Below, piece after piece: positions 15,101 to 22,875 of a DNA stretch of 64,000 nucleotides. The notes beneath the pieces were generated by a model. It searched no databases, had not been told where the DNA came from, and was given only the letters and a program-made list of their open reading frames with translations. Source of the stretch: Streptosporangium sandarakinum (GTDB lineage Bacteria > Actinomycetota > Actinomycetes > Streptosporangiales > Streptosporangiaceae); the NCBI RefSeq assembly GCF_013409935.1, contig NZ_JACCCO010000001.1, forward strand, positions 2,356,001 through 2,420,000. The letters are read 5' to 3'. The number at the start of each line of letters is the position of its first letter. Within the stretch, counting starts at the first letter, position 1. The position numbers and the translations under genes are program-made.

Positions 15101-16471
15101 GTGACCACGACAAAAACCGCACCGGGCCGACTCGGCGCCGCGCTCGTCGCGATGCTCGCCGGGCTGCTGGCCGTCTTTATGATCGCCCCGGCCGCCCACG
15201 CCGCGGCGCCCGACCCGGGCACGATCGCCTCGGGTCTGAAGGACGGCGACCACTTCTACGTGGACCCCGCCTCCGGCATCCCCGCGAACGCCGCCGACAA
15301 GATCCGCGGCGCCGTCGAGCAGACCTCCTCGGTCTACGTCGGGCTGCTGCCGGAGGGGGCCGTCACCAGTTCCTCGCAGGCCAGGACCCTGCTGACCTCC
15401 ATCCGCAAGGACATCGGCGGCAAGTCCACCATCCTGCTGATGAGCGGCAAGACCCCGTTCGGCGTCTCCAACATCCGGGGCGTCGACGTCGACGAGCTGC
15501 TGGGCCGGGCCAAGACCGGCTCCAGCCCCACCGACAACGTGGTCAACTTCGTCAAGCTGGCCGATGACGCGGCCACCGGCGCCGGGCTCGGCTCGGGTTC
15601 CGGCTCCAGCTCCTCCTCCGGCTCCGGAGGCGGCGGGGGTGGCGTCCTGGTCGGCATCCTGGTGCTGGCCCTGGCCGGCGGTCTCGGCATCTTCTTCTAC
15701 TCCCGTAAGAAGAAGAAGCAGCGCGAGGCCCGCGAGGCGGCGGAGCTGGCCGCGGTCAAGCAGACCGTGGACGAGGACGTCACCAAGTTCGGTGAGGAGA
15801 TCACCGACCTCGACACCGACGTCAAGCTGCTCGGCGACGGCGCCCAGCACCAGCAGGACTGGCAGCGCGCCCTCGACTCCTACGAGCGGGCCAAGGTGGA
15901 GCTGGACGCGGTCAAGCGCCCCGACGAGCTGCGCAACGTGACCTCCACGCTGGAGGAGGGCCGCTACGCCCTCGCCTGCGTCAAGGCCCGCGTCAACCAC
16001 CAGCCGCTGCCCGAGCGGCGTTCCCCGTGCTTCTTCAACCCGCAGCACGGCCCGTCCGCCCGCGACGTGCGCTGGGCCCCGCCCGGCGGCGCGGTGCGCG
16101 ACGTCCCGGCCTGCGCGGCCGACGCCGAGGCCGTCGAGCGCGGCTTCGAGCCGCAGACGCGCCAGGTCATGGTCAACGGCGGCTACCGCCCGTACTACGA
16201 GGCCGGCCCCGCCTACCAGCCCTACGCCTACGGCTACTACGGCGGCTTCGGCGACATCATGACCGGCATGCTCGTCGGCACCATGCTCGGCGGCATGATG
16301 GGCGGCGGCTGGGGCATGGGCGGCTACGGCATGGGCTACGAGCAGGGCGTCGCCGACGCGGGCGGCGGTGCCGACTTCGGCGGCGGCGGAGACTTCGGCG
16401 GCGGCGGCTGGGGTGACTTCGGCGGCGGCGGAGACTTCGGCGGCGGCGACTTCGGCGGCGGCGACTGGTGA
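15101..16471 (+). CDS. Secreted/membrane protein with coiled coil and Gly-Phe-rich tail, function unknown
   Basis: A 456-aa protein from the GTG at 15101 (GAAGGAGG 10 bases upstream). A signal peptide (LGAALVAMLAGLLAVFMIA...AHAA) is followed by an extracytoplasmic domain of about 120 aa. Then come a Ser/Gly linker, one membrane helix (VLVGILVLALAGGLGIFFY), a basic stop-transfer KKKKQR and a charged coiled coil (about 210-290). A Cys-containing region (about 295-350) precedes a Tyr/Gly/Met-rich stretch with a second hydrophobic segment. The last 50 residues are repeats of DFGGG with Trp. The first domain resembles TPM-type extracellular domains only weakly. I do not recognise the family. Confidence 0.75.
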   Translation: MTTTKTAPGRLGAALVAMLAGLLAVFMIAPAAHAAAPDPGTIASGLKDGDHFYVDPASGIPANAADKIRGAVEQTSSVYVGLLPEGAVTSSSQARTLLTSIRKDIGGKSTILLMSGKTPFGVSNIRGVDVDELLGRAKTGSSPTDNVVNFVKLADDAATGAGLGSGSGSSSSSGSGGGGGGVLVGILVLALAGGLGIFFYSRKKKKQREAREAAELAAVKQTVDEDVTKFGEEITDLDTDVKLLGDGAQHQQDWQRALDSYERAKVELDAVKRPDELRNVTSTLEEGRYALACVKARVNHQPLPERRSPCFFNPQHGPSARDVRWAPPGGAVRDVPACAADAEAVERGFEPQTRQVMVNGGYRPYYEAGPAYQPYAYGYYGGFGDIMTGMLVGTMLGGMMGGGWGMGGYGMGYEQGVADAGGGADFGGGGDFGGGGWGDFGGGGDFGGGDFGGGDW

Positions 16472-16513
16472 CCCTCCGGTGACCGGTTGACGGCCGCCTC
16501 CTGAGACGGCGAA

Positions 16514-16548
16514 GACGGGCGCGTTCCCCGCGAGGGGACGCGCCCGTC
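16514..16548 (+). terminator. Hairpin terminator between convergent genes
   Basis: GACGGGCGCGTTCCCC (16514-16529) pairs with GGGGACGCGCCCGTC (16534-16548) over a GCGA loop, with one bulged T. It sits 42 bases after the stop of the upstream plus-strand gene and before the end of the minus-strand LacI gene, so it could serve both directions. Confidence 0.7.
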
Positions 16549-16666
16549 CGCATGTCCGGACCTCACCCGCCCGCCTCCGCCCGGCACACGTCCGCGCCGC
16601 CGGGTTCGTCGGACGGCCGGGCGCCTCATCCGTCGGACGGCCCGGCGCGTCCGCGCCGCCGGACGG

Positions 16667-17671
16667 TCAGGTGCTCCCGCGCACCGTCAGCCGGGGGGCG
16701 AGCAGGGTGGCGTCCGGTACGGCGGCGCCCTCCAGCTTGGCCATGAGCAGCCGTACCGCCTCGCGGCCCACCTCCTCGGCCGGGACCAGCACCGACGTGA
16801 GCGCCGGACCGGCCCGCTCGGCGATGTCGTCGGGGCAGATCGCCACCACCGCGACGTCCTCGGGGACCCGCCTGCCGTACTGGCGCAGCGCCCCGAGGAC
16901 GTGGCCGACCGCCGCCTCGTTGTGCACGACCAGGGCCGACAGTCCCGGCCGCGTCTCCAGCAGCCGCCGCACCGTCTCCGCGGCCTCCCCGAAGCCCTCC
17001 TCGCACGGCAGCGCCGTACCGGTCATGCCGTGCCCGGCGACGGCCTCGGTGAACCCCTCCCTGGTACGGCGGGCGAACCCGGTGCCGCGCTCGTAGACCA
17101 CTGAGGGGGCGCCGAGCAGCGCCACCTCCCGGTGCCCCCGCTCGGCCAGGTGCTCCACGCAGAGCGCGCCGGCCCGGTGGAAGTCGAGATCCACGCAGGT
17201 CAGCCCGGCCGCGTCGGCCGGGAAGCCGATCAGCACGCTCGGCTCGGCGAGCTCGCGCAGCAGTGGCACCCTGCTGTCGTGCAGTTCCACGTCCATCAGC
17301 ACCAGGCCGTCGGCCAGCGCGCTCGCCGCCGCCCTGCGCAGCCCCTCGGCCCCCTCGTCCGCGGTCAGCAGCAGCACGTCGTGGTCGTAGCCCCGGGCCG
17401 CGGTGACCACCGAGGTGGCGAACTGCATCAGCACCGGGACGTGCATCCCGGCCCGCAGCGGCAGCACCAGGGCGATGACGTTCGCCCGCCTGCTGGCCAG
17501 CGCCCTGGCCCCGGCGTTGGGGTGGTACCCGAGCGCCCGCACGCTGTCGAGGACCCGCCGCCGGGTGTCGGCGGAGATCGACCGCTTCCCGCTGAGGACG
17601 TAGGAGACCGTGCTCACCGCCACCCCGGCGTGCCGGGCGACCTCGGCGATCGTCACCGTCCGCCCGCTCAT
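16667..17671 (-). CDS. LacI family transcriptional regulator
   Basis: A 334-aa repressor from the ATG at 17671 (GAGGAGG just upstream). The N-terminal helix-turn-helix is TIAEVARHAGVAVSTVSYVL, with the hinge helix segment NAGARALASRR. A periplasmic-binding-like sugar-binding domain follows. The gene lies just beyond the GH3 remnant on the same strand. Two perfect LacI-type palindromes precede that GH3 gene (19779-19837). It is therefore probably the local regulator of the broken beta-glucosidase gene and might have no intact local target left. Confidence 0.88.
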   Translation of the reverse strand: MSGRTVTIAEVARHAGVAVSTVSYVLSGKRSISADTRRRVLDSVRALGYHPNAGARALASRRANVIALVLPLRAGMHVPVLMQFATSVVTAARGYDHDVLLLTADEGAEGLRRAAASALADGLVLMDVELHDSRVPLLRELAEPSVLIGFPADAAGLTCVDLDFHRAGALCVEHLAERGHREVALLGAPSVVYERGTGFARRTREGFTEAVAGHGMTGTALPCEEGFGEAAETVRRLLETRPGLSALVVHNEAAVGHVLGALRQYGRRVPEDVAVVAICPDDIAERAGPALTSVLVPAEEVGREAVRLLMAKLEGAAVPDATLLAPRLTVRGST

Positions 17672-17789
17672 GCGCCTCCTCGCCGACCGGCCGCGGGAAC
17701 GCGCCCGCCGGCCGGAAGGACGCCGCCCCGTCCGGCGGCCCGGGGGACGCGCCCGCGGGCGCGCCGCGCCGTCCGCTCGCCGCACTCGC

Positions 17790-17906
17790 TCACGCGTGCT
17801 CTCCGAAGGTGAAGCCGGCCAGGGTGATCCCAGCATTCTCGAACACCATATAGAGGTCACGAACCCCGCGGACATCGGCGAGCCCGGTGCGGACCTCGGT
17901 GAAGTC
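17790..17906 (-). pseudogene. C-terminal remnant of a glycoside hydrolase (GH3-like)
   Basis: An open frame ending at 17790 encodes DFTEVRTGLADVRGVRDLYM and continues as a Phe-rich beta-strand end. This resembles the last strands of a carbohydrate-binding or jelly-roll module (the GVxDLYxVF pattern). It abuts the TTGA end of the IS element at 17907. The N-terminal remnant of a GH3 gene on the same strand lies beyond the other side of the IS, so the two are probably the ends of one gene whose middle was lost. The wobble positions are less GC-rich than in the neighbours, so a separate origin is possible. Confidence 0.55.
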
Positions 17907-17916
17907 TTGACATCCT

Positions 17917-17936
17917 CTCCGCCCTAAAGGACGGAG
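17917..17936. repeat. Subterminal hairpin of the IS200/IS605 right end
   Basis: CTCCGCCC (17917-17924) and GGACGGAG (17929-17936) pair with one mismatch around a TAAA loop. This hairpin just inside the end is what TnpA of this family recognises as single-stranded DNA. The tnpB stop codon lies within it. Confidence 0.7.
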
Positions 17937-19142
17937 ATTCCCGCCTGCCGCGTGGGCTTCGGGTGGGTCACTGCTTCGCCGCGCTGCGCCGGAACGGGTC
18001 CCGGTCTTACCTGCGCTCCACAGTCGTTTAGCCTCTCCGCCCGTCCGGCGGCGAGAATGTTGATCGCAGCGTTGATGCCCCGGTCGTGGGTCGTGCCGCA
18101 CGGGCAGGTCCAGGACCAGACGTTCAACGGCATCGATCCGGCGATGGTGCCGCATGCTGAGCACAGCTTCGAGGAGGGGGACCATCGGTCGATCTTCCCG
18201 AGGTACCTGCCGTATCGTGCGGCCTTGTACTCCAGCATGCCGACGAACTGTGACCAGCCCGCATCGTGCACGCTCTTGGCCAGCTTCGTACGTACCATGC
18301 CGGACACCGCAAGGTTCTCCACGTAGACCGCTTGGTTGTCGCGGATCAACGAGGTGGAGAGCTTGTGCGCCCAGTCTCGGCGTGTATCGGTCACCTTGGC
18401 GTGCGCCCGCGCGACCTTGAGTTCGGCCTTGGCCCGGTTCGCGGAGCCCTTCTCCTTGCGGCTCAGCGCTTTCTGCGCCTTGCGGAGCTTCTTCGCCGCA
18501 CGCCGAAGGATGCGCGGATTCGCCACCTTCCGGCCGTCCGAAGTGATCGCGAAATGGGTGAGACCCAGACCGATACCGATCTCGGAATCGGTCTCGGGCA
18601 GCGGCTGGTGCGAGGTCTCGACGACGAACGATGCGAAGCATCGGCCCGCTGCGTCCTTGACCACCGTCACTGACGATGGATCGGACGGCAGTGATCGGGA
18701 CCAGCGCACCGTCACGTCCCCGATCTTCGGCAGGCGCAGTTTCCCGCCCGCCGTGACCGCGAACCGGGCGTTCTTGGTGAACCGGATCGCCTACCGGTTG
18801 TCCTTTTGGACCGGAACCGGGGCGGGGCGACCGGGCGCCCTTTCCGTTTCCCGGTGACCGAGGCGAAGAAGGTGCGATACGCGGTGTTCAGGTCGGCGAG
18901 CGCCTGCTGAAGAACCACCGAGGACACCTCGCCGAGCCATGCCCGGTCCGGCGTCAGCTTCGCTTGGGTGATAACCCGCTTCGCCAGGTCCCCGTCGGAG
19001 ATGTACGGCAAGCCCTGCTCACGGGCGTCCCGCCGTGCGCGCAGCCCGTCGTTGAACACGTCCGCGCGCACCCGAACGCCCGCGCCAGTGCTTGGCGCTG
19101 ATCCGGCGTCGGGTAGAGGCGGAAGTTGTACCGGAGCTGCAC
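17924..19142 (-). pseudogene. TnpB (IS605 OrfB), frameshifted, with nonsense codon and lost catalytic Asp
   Basis: The N-terminus starts at a GTG at 19142 (VQLRYNFRLYPTPDQRQ). The frame shifts near 19060-19072 into a second frame (DVFNDGLRARRDAREQG). It shifts again near 18803, with a TAG at 18791-18793 where Gln is expected before AIRFTKNARF. The RuvC part then reads to 17924. RuvC-I has GIGLGLTHFA where the family has GIDLG, so the first catalytic Asp is Gly. RuvC-II Glu (YVENLAVSGM), the zinc Cys pairs (CSAC, CPCG) and RuvC-III Asp (DRGINAAINI) remain. At least three disabling changes make it a pseudogene. Confidence 0.88.
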
Positions 19143-19164
19143 ACCATGATCCTGCCATTGGTCT

Positions 19165-19581
19165 ATGGCCGAATATGGAGACATCAGAACCGGCAGGCAC
19201 TGTGTTTTCGTCCTGCACGCTCACTTGGTTTTCGTGACCAAGTTCCGGCACCGGGTGTTCACCGGAGCCCACCTGGAACGCATGGAAGAGATCATGCGGG
19301 GCGTGTGCGGCGACTTCGAGACCGGGCTGCGCGAGTTCAACGGCGAGAGCAACCACGTCCACCTGCCGGTGAACTTCCCGCCCAAGATCGCCCTGTCCAA
19401 GCTGGTCAACTCCCTGAAGGGCGTGTCCTCCCGCAGGATGCGCCAAGAGTTCCCCGAACTGGCCCGCCACTACTACCGGGCGAACAAGTTGTGGTCGGGT
19501 TCCTACTTCGCCGGGTCGGTGGGCGGCGCACCGCTCAGCGTCCTGCGCCAGTACATCGAGCAGCAAAACCTGCCGAGTTAG
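19165..19581 (+). CDS. tnpA: IS200/IS605 TnpA, Y1-type HUH transposase
   Basis: A 138-aa protein of normal length for the family. The HUH motif is HVHL in SNHVHLPVNFPPK, and the catalytic Tyr is in VLRQYIEQQ near the C-terminus. The Y1 fold start HLVFVTKFRHRVF is also clear. It acts on single-stranded IS ends by a 5'-phosphotyrosine intermediate. It appears intact, unlike tnpB. The stop codon coincides with the junction to the GH3 remnant. Confidence 0.9.
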   Translation: MAEYGDIRTGRHCVFVLHAHLVFVTKFRHRVFTGAHLERMEEIMRGVCGDFETGLREFNGESNHVHLPVNFPPKIALSKLVNSLKGVSSRRMRQEFPELARHYYRANKLWSGSYFAGSVGGAPLSVLRQYIEQQNLPS

Positions 19582-19754
19582 GCCAGGCCGTGCAGGGCCT
19601 CGGTGCCGGTGCGGAAGCCCTCCACGCCCAGCCGGGGGACCGGCGCCTGGTACTGGTGCGGCAGGCCGACCTTCTCCTCCGGTGTCAGGCGGTCCCGCAG
19701 GTCGGCGACGCGCGCGGCGAGCGGGAGTCCGGGGTCGCGGAAGGGTTCGTTCAT
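19578..19754 (-). pseudogene. N-terminal remnant of a GH3 beta-glucosidase/beta-xylosidase
   Basis: The ATG at 19754 opens a frame of 58 codons: PFRDPGLPLAARVADLRDRL, then TPEEKVGLPHQY and RTGTEALHGLA. This is the characteristic start of intracellular GH3 enzymes, which continue with a Trp-Leu-Gly after the HG. The frame stops at 19578-19580 inside the IS. A healthy gene would have several hundred more codons. Its LacI-type operators survive upstream. Confidence 0.82.
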
Positions 19755-19778
19755 GGGGGGACCGTCCTCTGGGGGATA

Positions 19779-19837
19779 TCGAAGCGCTTCGAAAGCCGGG
19801 CCGGGTGGAGGCGCTCAAGTCCGTCGAAGCGCTTCGA
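19779..19837. promoter_or_regulatory. Pair of LacI-family operators upstream of the GH3 remnant
   Basis: The perfect palindrome TCGAAGCGCTTCGA occurs twice, at 19779-19792 and 19824-19837, with centres 45 bp apart. The central GCGC and dyad symmetry are typical of LacI-family operators. The most likely ligand is the LacI-type protein encoded at 16667-17671. Looping or cooperative binding between the two sites is possible. Confidence 0.8.
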
Positions 19838-19919
19838 TGATTGATCCGGGAACGCTCCGCTCATCACATGCGCGTTTCGAACGGAGCTTCCCCGAGGGTG
19901 CACGCCGGTGCGACCCAGG

Positions 19920-21125
19920 TCAAGAGATCCGCGGCAAACGCCCCGAATCCACCAGGTCGAGCACCCGGGCGGCGCCGCCGAGCGCGGCGGCGCCGTACCC
20001 GAGGGCCGAGGCCACGACGCGGCAGCCGCCGGCGTCCGGCGCGATCACCCGCCCGCGCGCCTCGGCCTCGATCTCGGGCAGCAGCCAGGGGGCGAGGGGC
20101 ACGTAGTAGCCGCCGAGGACGACCACCTCGGGGTTGAGGAGGTTGGCGATCATCGAGACGCCCCGGCCGAGGTCGCGGCCGACGCCGGCCAGGACGGCGA
20201 GGGTGTGCGCGTCGCCGGTCCGGGCCAGCCGGACCGTCTCCTCCAGCGCGACCTCCACCTCCGCCGGCGAGAGCGCCGCGTGCTCCAGCACCGCGCCGAT
20301 CCCGGCCACCGCCTCCAGGCAGCCCCGCCGGCCGCAACGGCACTCGGCGCCGAGCGGGTCGAGCTGGATGTGGCCGATCTCGCCGCCGTAGCCCCGCCCG
20401 CCGCGCCGCAGCCGCCCGTCGAGGATGACCCCGGCGCCCACCCCGATCCCGCCGGTGAGGTACACCAGGTCAGCGGTCCCCGCCCACGGTCCGAAGCGGT
20501 GCTCGGCCAGCGCCGCGAGGTTGGCGTCGTTGTCCACCTGAACCGGGAACCCGGGGTCGCGGAGCGCCTTGGCGAGGTCGCCGCACAGGTCGGCGTCGCG
20601 CCAGCCGAGGTTCGGCGCGACGCGGACGACCCCGTCGGTGCCGACCAGGCCGGGCACGGCCACGGTGAGGCCGAGGACCTGCCGCTCCTCCCGGGCCATC
20701 CGGGTCGTCACGCGGCGGACGAGCCCGGCGACGACCGCCATCGCCTGCGGCACCGTGACGTCCGGCCCCTGGAAGGAGCGCCGCCAGGACAGCAGCCGCT
20801 CCCCCGACAGGTCCACCGCCACGGCGGTGACGTAGTCGACGTTGATCTCGACGCCGATCGCCGCGTACGGCGAGCCGTCGAGCACCAGCATGGTCGCCGG
20901 GCGGCCGACGCGGTTCTCGGTCAGCCCGGTCTCCCGGACCAGCCTGCGGTCGATCAGGTCGGCGACCAGGCTGGAGACCGTCGCCTTGTTCAGGCCCGTG
21001 GAGGCGGCGATGTCCGCCCGCGAGCAGGGGGCGTGCTCACGCACGAACCGCAGGACGACGGCGAGGTTGGTGGCCCGAACGTCGGCGAAGTCGGCCGGCT
21101 GCGGGTCGCTCGTAGATGTGATCAA
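19920..21125 (-). CDS. ROK family transcriptional regulator (NagC/XylR type)
   Basis: A 401-aa protein. The N-terminal winged helix is RADIAASTGLNKATVSSLVADLI. The ROK sugar-kinase-like domain follows: VEINVDYVTAVAVDLSG, VDNDANLAALAE, LTGGIGVGAGVI, and the zinc-binding motif GHIQLDPLGAECRCGRRGCLE. The start ATG at 21125 is followed upstream by the divergent sugar permease. An operator-like dyad (21249-21273) lies between them and recurs twice near the GH31/GH42 promoters at 38.0-38.1 kb, so this protein may control both loci. Confidence 0.9.
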   Translation of the reverse strand: MITSTSDPQPADFADVRATNLAVVLRFVREHAPCSRADIAASTGLNKATVSSLVADLIDRRLVRETGLTENRVGRPATMLVLDGSPYAAIGVEINVDYVTAVAVDLSGERLLSWRRSFQGPDVTVPQAMAVVAGLVRRVTTRMAREERQVLGLTVAVPGLVGTDGVVRVAPNLGWRDADLCGDLAKALRDPGFPVQVDNDANLAALAEHRFGPWAGTADLVYLTGGIGVGAGVILDGRLRRGGRGYGGEIGHIQLDPLGAECRCGRRGCLEAVAGIGAVLEHAALSPAEVEVALEETVRLARTGDAHTLAVLAGVGRDLGRGVSMIANLLNPEVVVLGGYYVPLAPWLLPEIEAEARGRVIAPDAGGCRVVASALGYGAAALGGAARVLDLVDSGRLPRIS

Positions 21126-21248
21126 GGTCAGTCCCGTTCCGGCTCGGCCAGGCTGGCCCCATCATGCACCATCGTTCACCGATCCGTGGCCGCCCCCCCG
21201 CGGACGCCGGGTCGGCGCTCCCTTGTGGCGGGGGTCAGCCTCGACTGA

Positions 21249-21273
21249 TTTGTTTGGCCATCAGGCGAACTAA
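21249..21273. promoter_or_regulatory. Putative ROK operator, copy A
   Basis: TTTGTTTGGC (21249-21258), a 5-base spacer, then GGCGAACTAA (21264-21273) form an imperfect dyad between the ROK gene and the permease gene. The same architecture (TTAGTTTGGC-N5-opposite half) appears at 38044 and 38123. Such GTTTGGC/GCCAAAC dyads are usual for XylR/ROK regulators. Confidence 0.65.
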
Positions 21274-21336
21274 CTCTATCGCGACCCCTCTTCCGCGGAC
21301 ACTCCCCTGATCCCCGAGCCGACGAAGGGAAAGCGC

Positions 21337-21369
21337 ATGAAGATCCTGCGGGACAACGGCCGTGCTTAG
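21337..21369 (+). CDS. Possible 10-codon leader ORF
   Basis: An ATG at 21337 with a good ribosome binding site (GAAGGGA, 21324-21330) opens a frame encoding MKILRDNGRA before a TAG at 21367. It overlaps the GTG proposed for the permease (21362), which has no good site of its own. It may couple translation of the permease, or be the stub of a deleted binding-protein gene. Too short for certainty. Confidence 0.35.
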   Translation: MKILRDNGRA

Positions 21370-22384
21370 GAACGCGTCGAGGACCGGACCGGCGGGTGAC
21401 CTGACCTCACCCGCCGGCACCGGCGCCTCCAAGCATGTCGGTAAAAGGGCCTTCTCGACAAGCCCGGGTGCCCGTGTCCCTTTTCGGGGCCGGCTGCGTC
21501 ACGACTGTCAGCTGCTGCTGATGACGCTGCCCGCGATCGGGCTGCTGATCGTCTTCCACTACGTCCCACTGCTCGGCAACGTCATCGCCTTCCAGGACTA
21601 CTCGCCCTACGTCGGCATCGCCGACAGCCCGTGGGTCGGGATGTCCAACTTCCAGTGGCTGCTGCTCGACGACGGCTTCTGGGACGCGACGCTCAACACC
21701 CTGTCGATCACCGCGTTCCAGCTCGTCTTCTACTTCCCGGTGCCGATCGCGCTGGCCATCCTCCTCGACAGCGTGGTACGGCCCCGCCTGCGCGTGTTCA
21801 TCCAGGGCATCGTCTACATGCCGCACTTCTTCTCGTGGGTGCTGGTCGTCACGCTGTTCCAGCAGATGTTCGGCGGCGCCGGGCTGCTCTCGCAGATCCT
21901 GCGGGACCACGGCCACAGCGGCTTCGACATCATGACCGACCCGGACACCTTCATCCTGCTGGTGACCGCCGAGACGGTCTGGAAGGACGCCGGCTGGGGG
22001 GCGATCGTCTTCCTGGCGGCGCTGGCCGCCATCGACCAGAATCTCTACGAGGCCGCGGCGGTGGACGGCGCCTCGCGCTGGCGCCGGATGTGGCACGTCA
22101 CGCTGCCCGGCCTGCGCCCGGTGATCGTCCTGCTGCTGATCCTGCGGCTGGGCGAGGCGCTGAACGTCGGCTTCGAGCAGTTCTTCCTGCAGCGCGACGC
22201 GGTCGGCCGGGACGCCGCCGAGGTGCTGGACACCTTCGTCTACTGGCGCACGCCGCTGACCGGCGAGTGGAGCTACGGCGCGGCGGCGGGGCTGGTCAAG
22301 GGCGTGGCCGGGCTGATCCTGATCGTCATCGCCAACAAGGTCGCCCACCGGTTCGGAGAGCAGGGGATCTACAAACGATCATGA
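21362..22384 (+). CDS. Carbohydrate ABC transporter permease (CUT1, LplB-like)
   Basis: A 340-aa membrane protein. After a basic N-terminus it has about six membrane helices (LLLMTLPAIGLLIVFHYVPL, FSWVLVVTLFQQMF and others). The EAA loop that contacts the ATPase is YEAAAVDGASRWRRMWHVTLPGL. The N-terminal region and GNVIAFQDYSP match LplB-type permeases for oligosaccharides or polysaccharide fragments. The GTG at 21362 is tentative. Its stop overlaps the ATG of the second permease, but that gene is truncated and no binding protein is present, so this importer is unlikely to work. Confidence 0.85.
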   Translation: MLRNASRTGPAGDLTSPAGTGASKHVGKRAFSTSPGARVPFRGRLRHDCQLLLMTLPAIGLLIVFHYVPLLGNVIAFQDYSPYVGIADSPWVGMSNFQWLLLDDGFWDATLNTLSITAFQLVFYFPVPIALAILLDSVVRPRLRVFIQGIVYMPHFFSWVLVVTLFQQMFGGAGLLSQILRDHGHSGFDIMTDPDTFILLVTAETVWKDAGWGAIVFLAALAAIDQNLYEAAAVDGASRWRRMWHVTLPGLRPVIVLLLILRLGEALNVGFEQFFLQRDAVGRDAAEVLDTFVYWRTPLTGEWSYGAAAGLVKGVAGLILIVIANKVAHRFGEQGIYKRS

Positions 22385-22803
22385 CGACCTCACCCCCCCG
22401 GGCCGAACGGCCCGGCCGCGCCGGCGGGCTCGCCAAGGGATTCGTGCTCACGCTCGTCGTGGCGGCCGTCCTCTTCCCGATCTACATGGTCGTGCTGACC
22501 AGCCTGTCCACCCAGGAGGCCGTGTCGAGGGCCGGCGGGCTGGTCACGGCGCCCGGCGAGCTGTCCCTCGCCGCCTACCGGCAACTGTTCGCAGGTGGCG
22601 TGGTCACCCGGGCGGTCCTGGTCAGCCTCGGCGTGACCGCGGCCGGCACGGCGATCAGCCTGGGCGTCACGGTACTGGCCGCCTACGGCCTGTCCCGGCC
22701 CGGCTCGCTGCTGCACCGGCCGCTGCTGTTCCTCGTCCTGCTGACGTTCCTGTTCGGCCCCGGGCTGATCCCGAACTACCTGCTGGTCAGCTCGCTCGGC
22801 CTG
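22381..22803 (+). pseudogene. Truncated CUT1 permease (LplC/YtcP-like), 3' half deleted
   Basis: The start ATG at 22381 overlaps the first permease stop (ATGA). It encodes an N-terminal helix (KGFVLTLVVAAVLFPIYMVV), SLSTQEAVSRAGGLVTAPGE and helices up to IPNYLLVSSLGL. Homologous permeases then carry the rest of the membrane domain and the EAA loop. Here the sequence passes directly into the terminator of the convergent gene. No in-frame stop follows until 23770, so the message would be read through antisense sequence. A deletion with a breakpoint near 22803 is the simplest explanation. Confidence 0.82.
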
Positions 22804-22812
22804 GCTGAGCCG

Positions 22813-22855
22813 CGGGCCCGCCGTACCGGGACCCCTTCCGGGTACGGCGGGCCCG
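22813..22855 (-). terminator. Strong hairpin terminator of the aldo/keto reductase gene
   Basis: CGGGCCCGCCGTACC (22813-22827) pairs perfectly with GGTACGGCGGGCCCG (22841-22855): a 15-bp stem with a 13-base loop. It lies 20 bases after the stop of the minus-strand gene and right at the truncation point of the permease. Confidence 0.8.
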
Positions 22856-22875
22856 GCCGTGTCCGTCGGCGCGGG

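Larger units (their letters stand above)
17907..19581. mobile_element. IS200/IS605-family element with intact tnpA and decayed tnpB
   Basis: The genes are divergent: a Y1 transposase (tnpA, plus) and a degraded TnpB (minus). The TnpB-side end ends in TCAA when read on the minus strand (TTGA at 17907-17910) and has a subterminal hairpin. On the tnpA side I find no end hairpin: host GH3 sequence resumes at the tnpA stop codon (about 19581). That end may be missing, which would fit a deletion and leave the element unable to move by itself. Confidence 0.8.

Noticed and set aside
13838-16048. 736-codon minus-strand frame over accA and the Gly-rich protein
   Set aside because: Antisense shadow of two real genes; no recognisable motifs.
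17790-18641. Single 283-codon minus-strand gene covering the TnpB C-terminus and the GH remnant
   Set aside because: It is an out-of-frame reading through TnpB; only the last 39 codons, outside the IS, look like a protein remnant.
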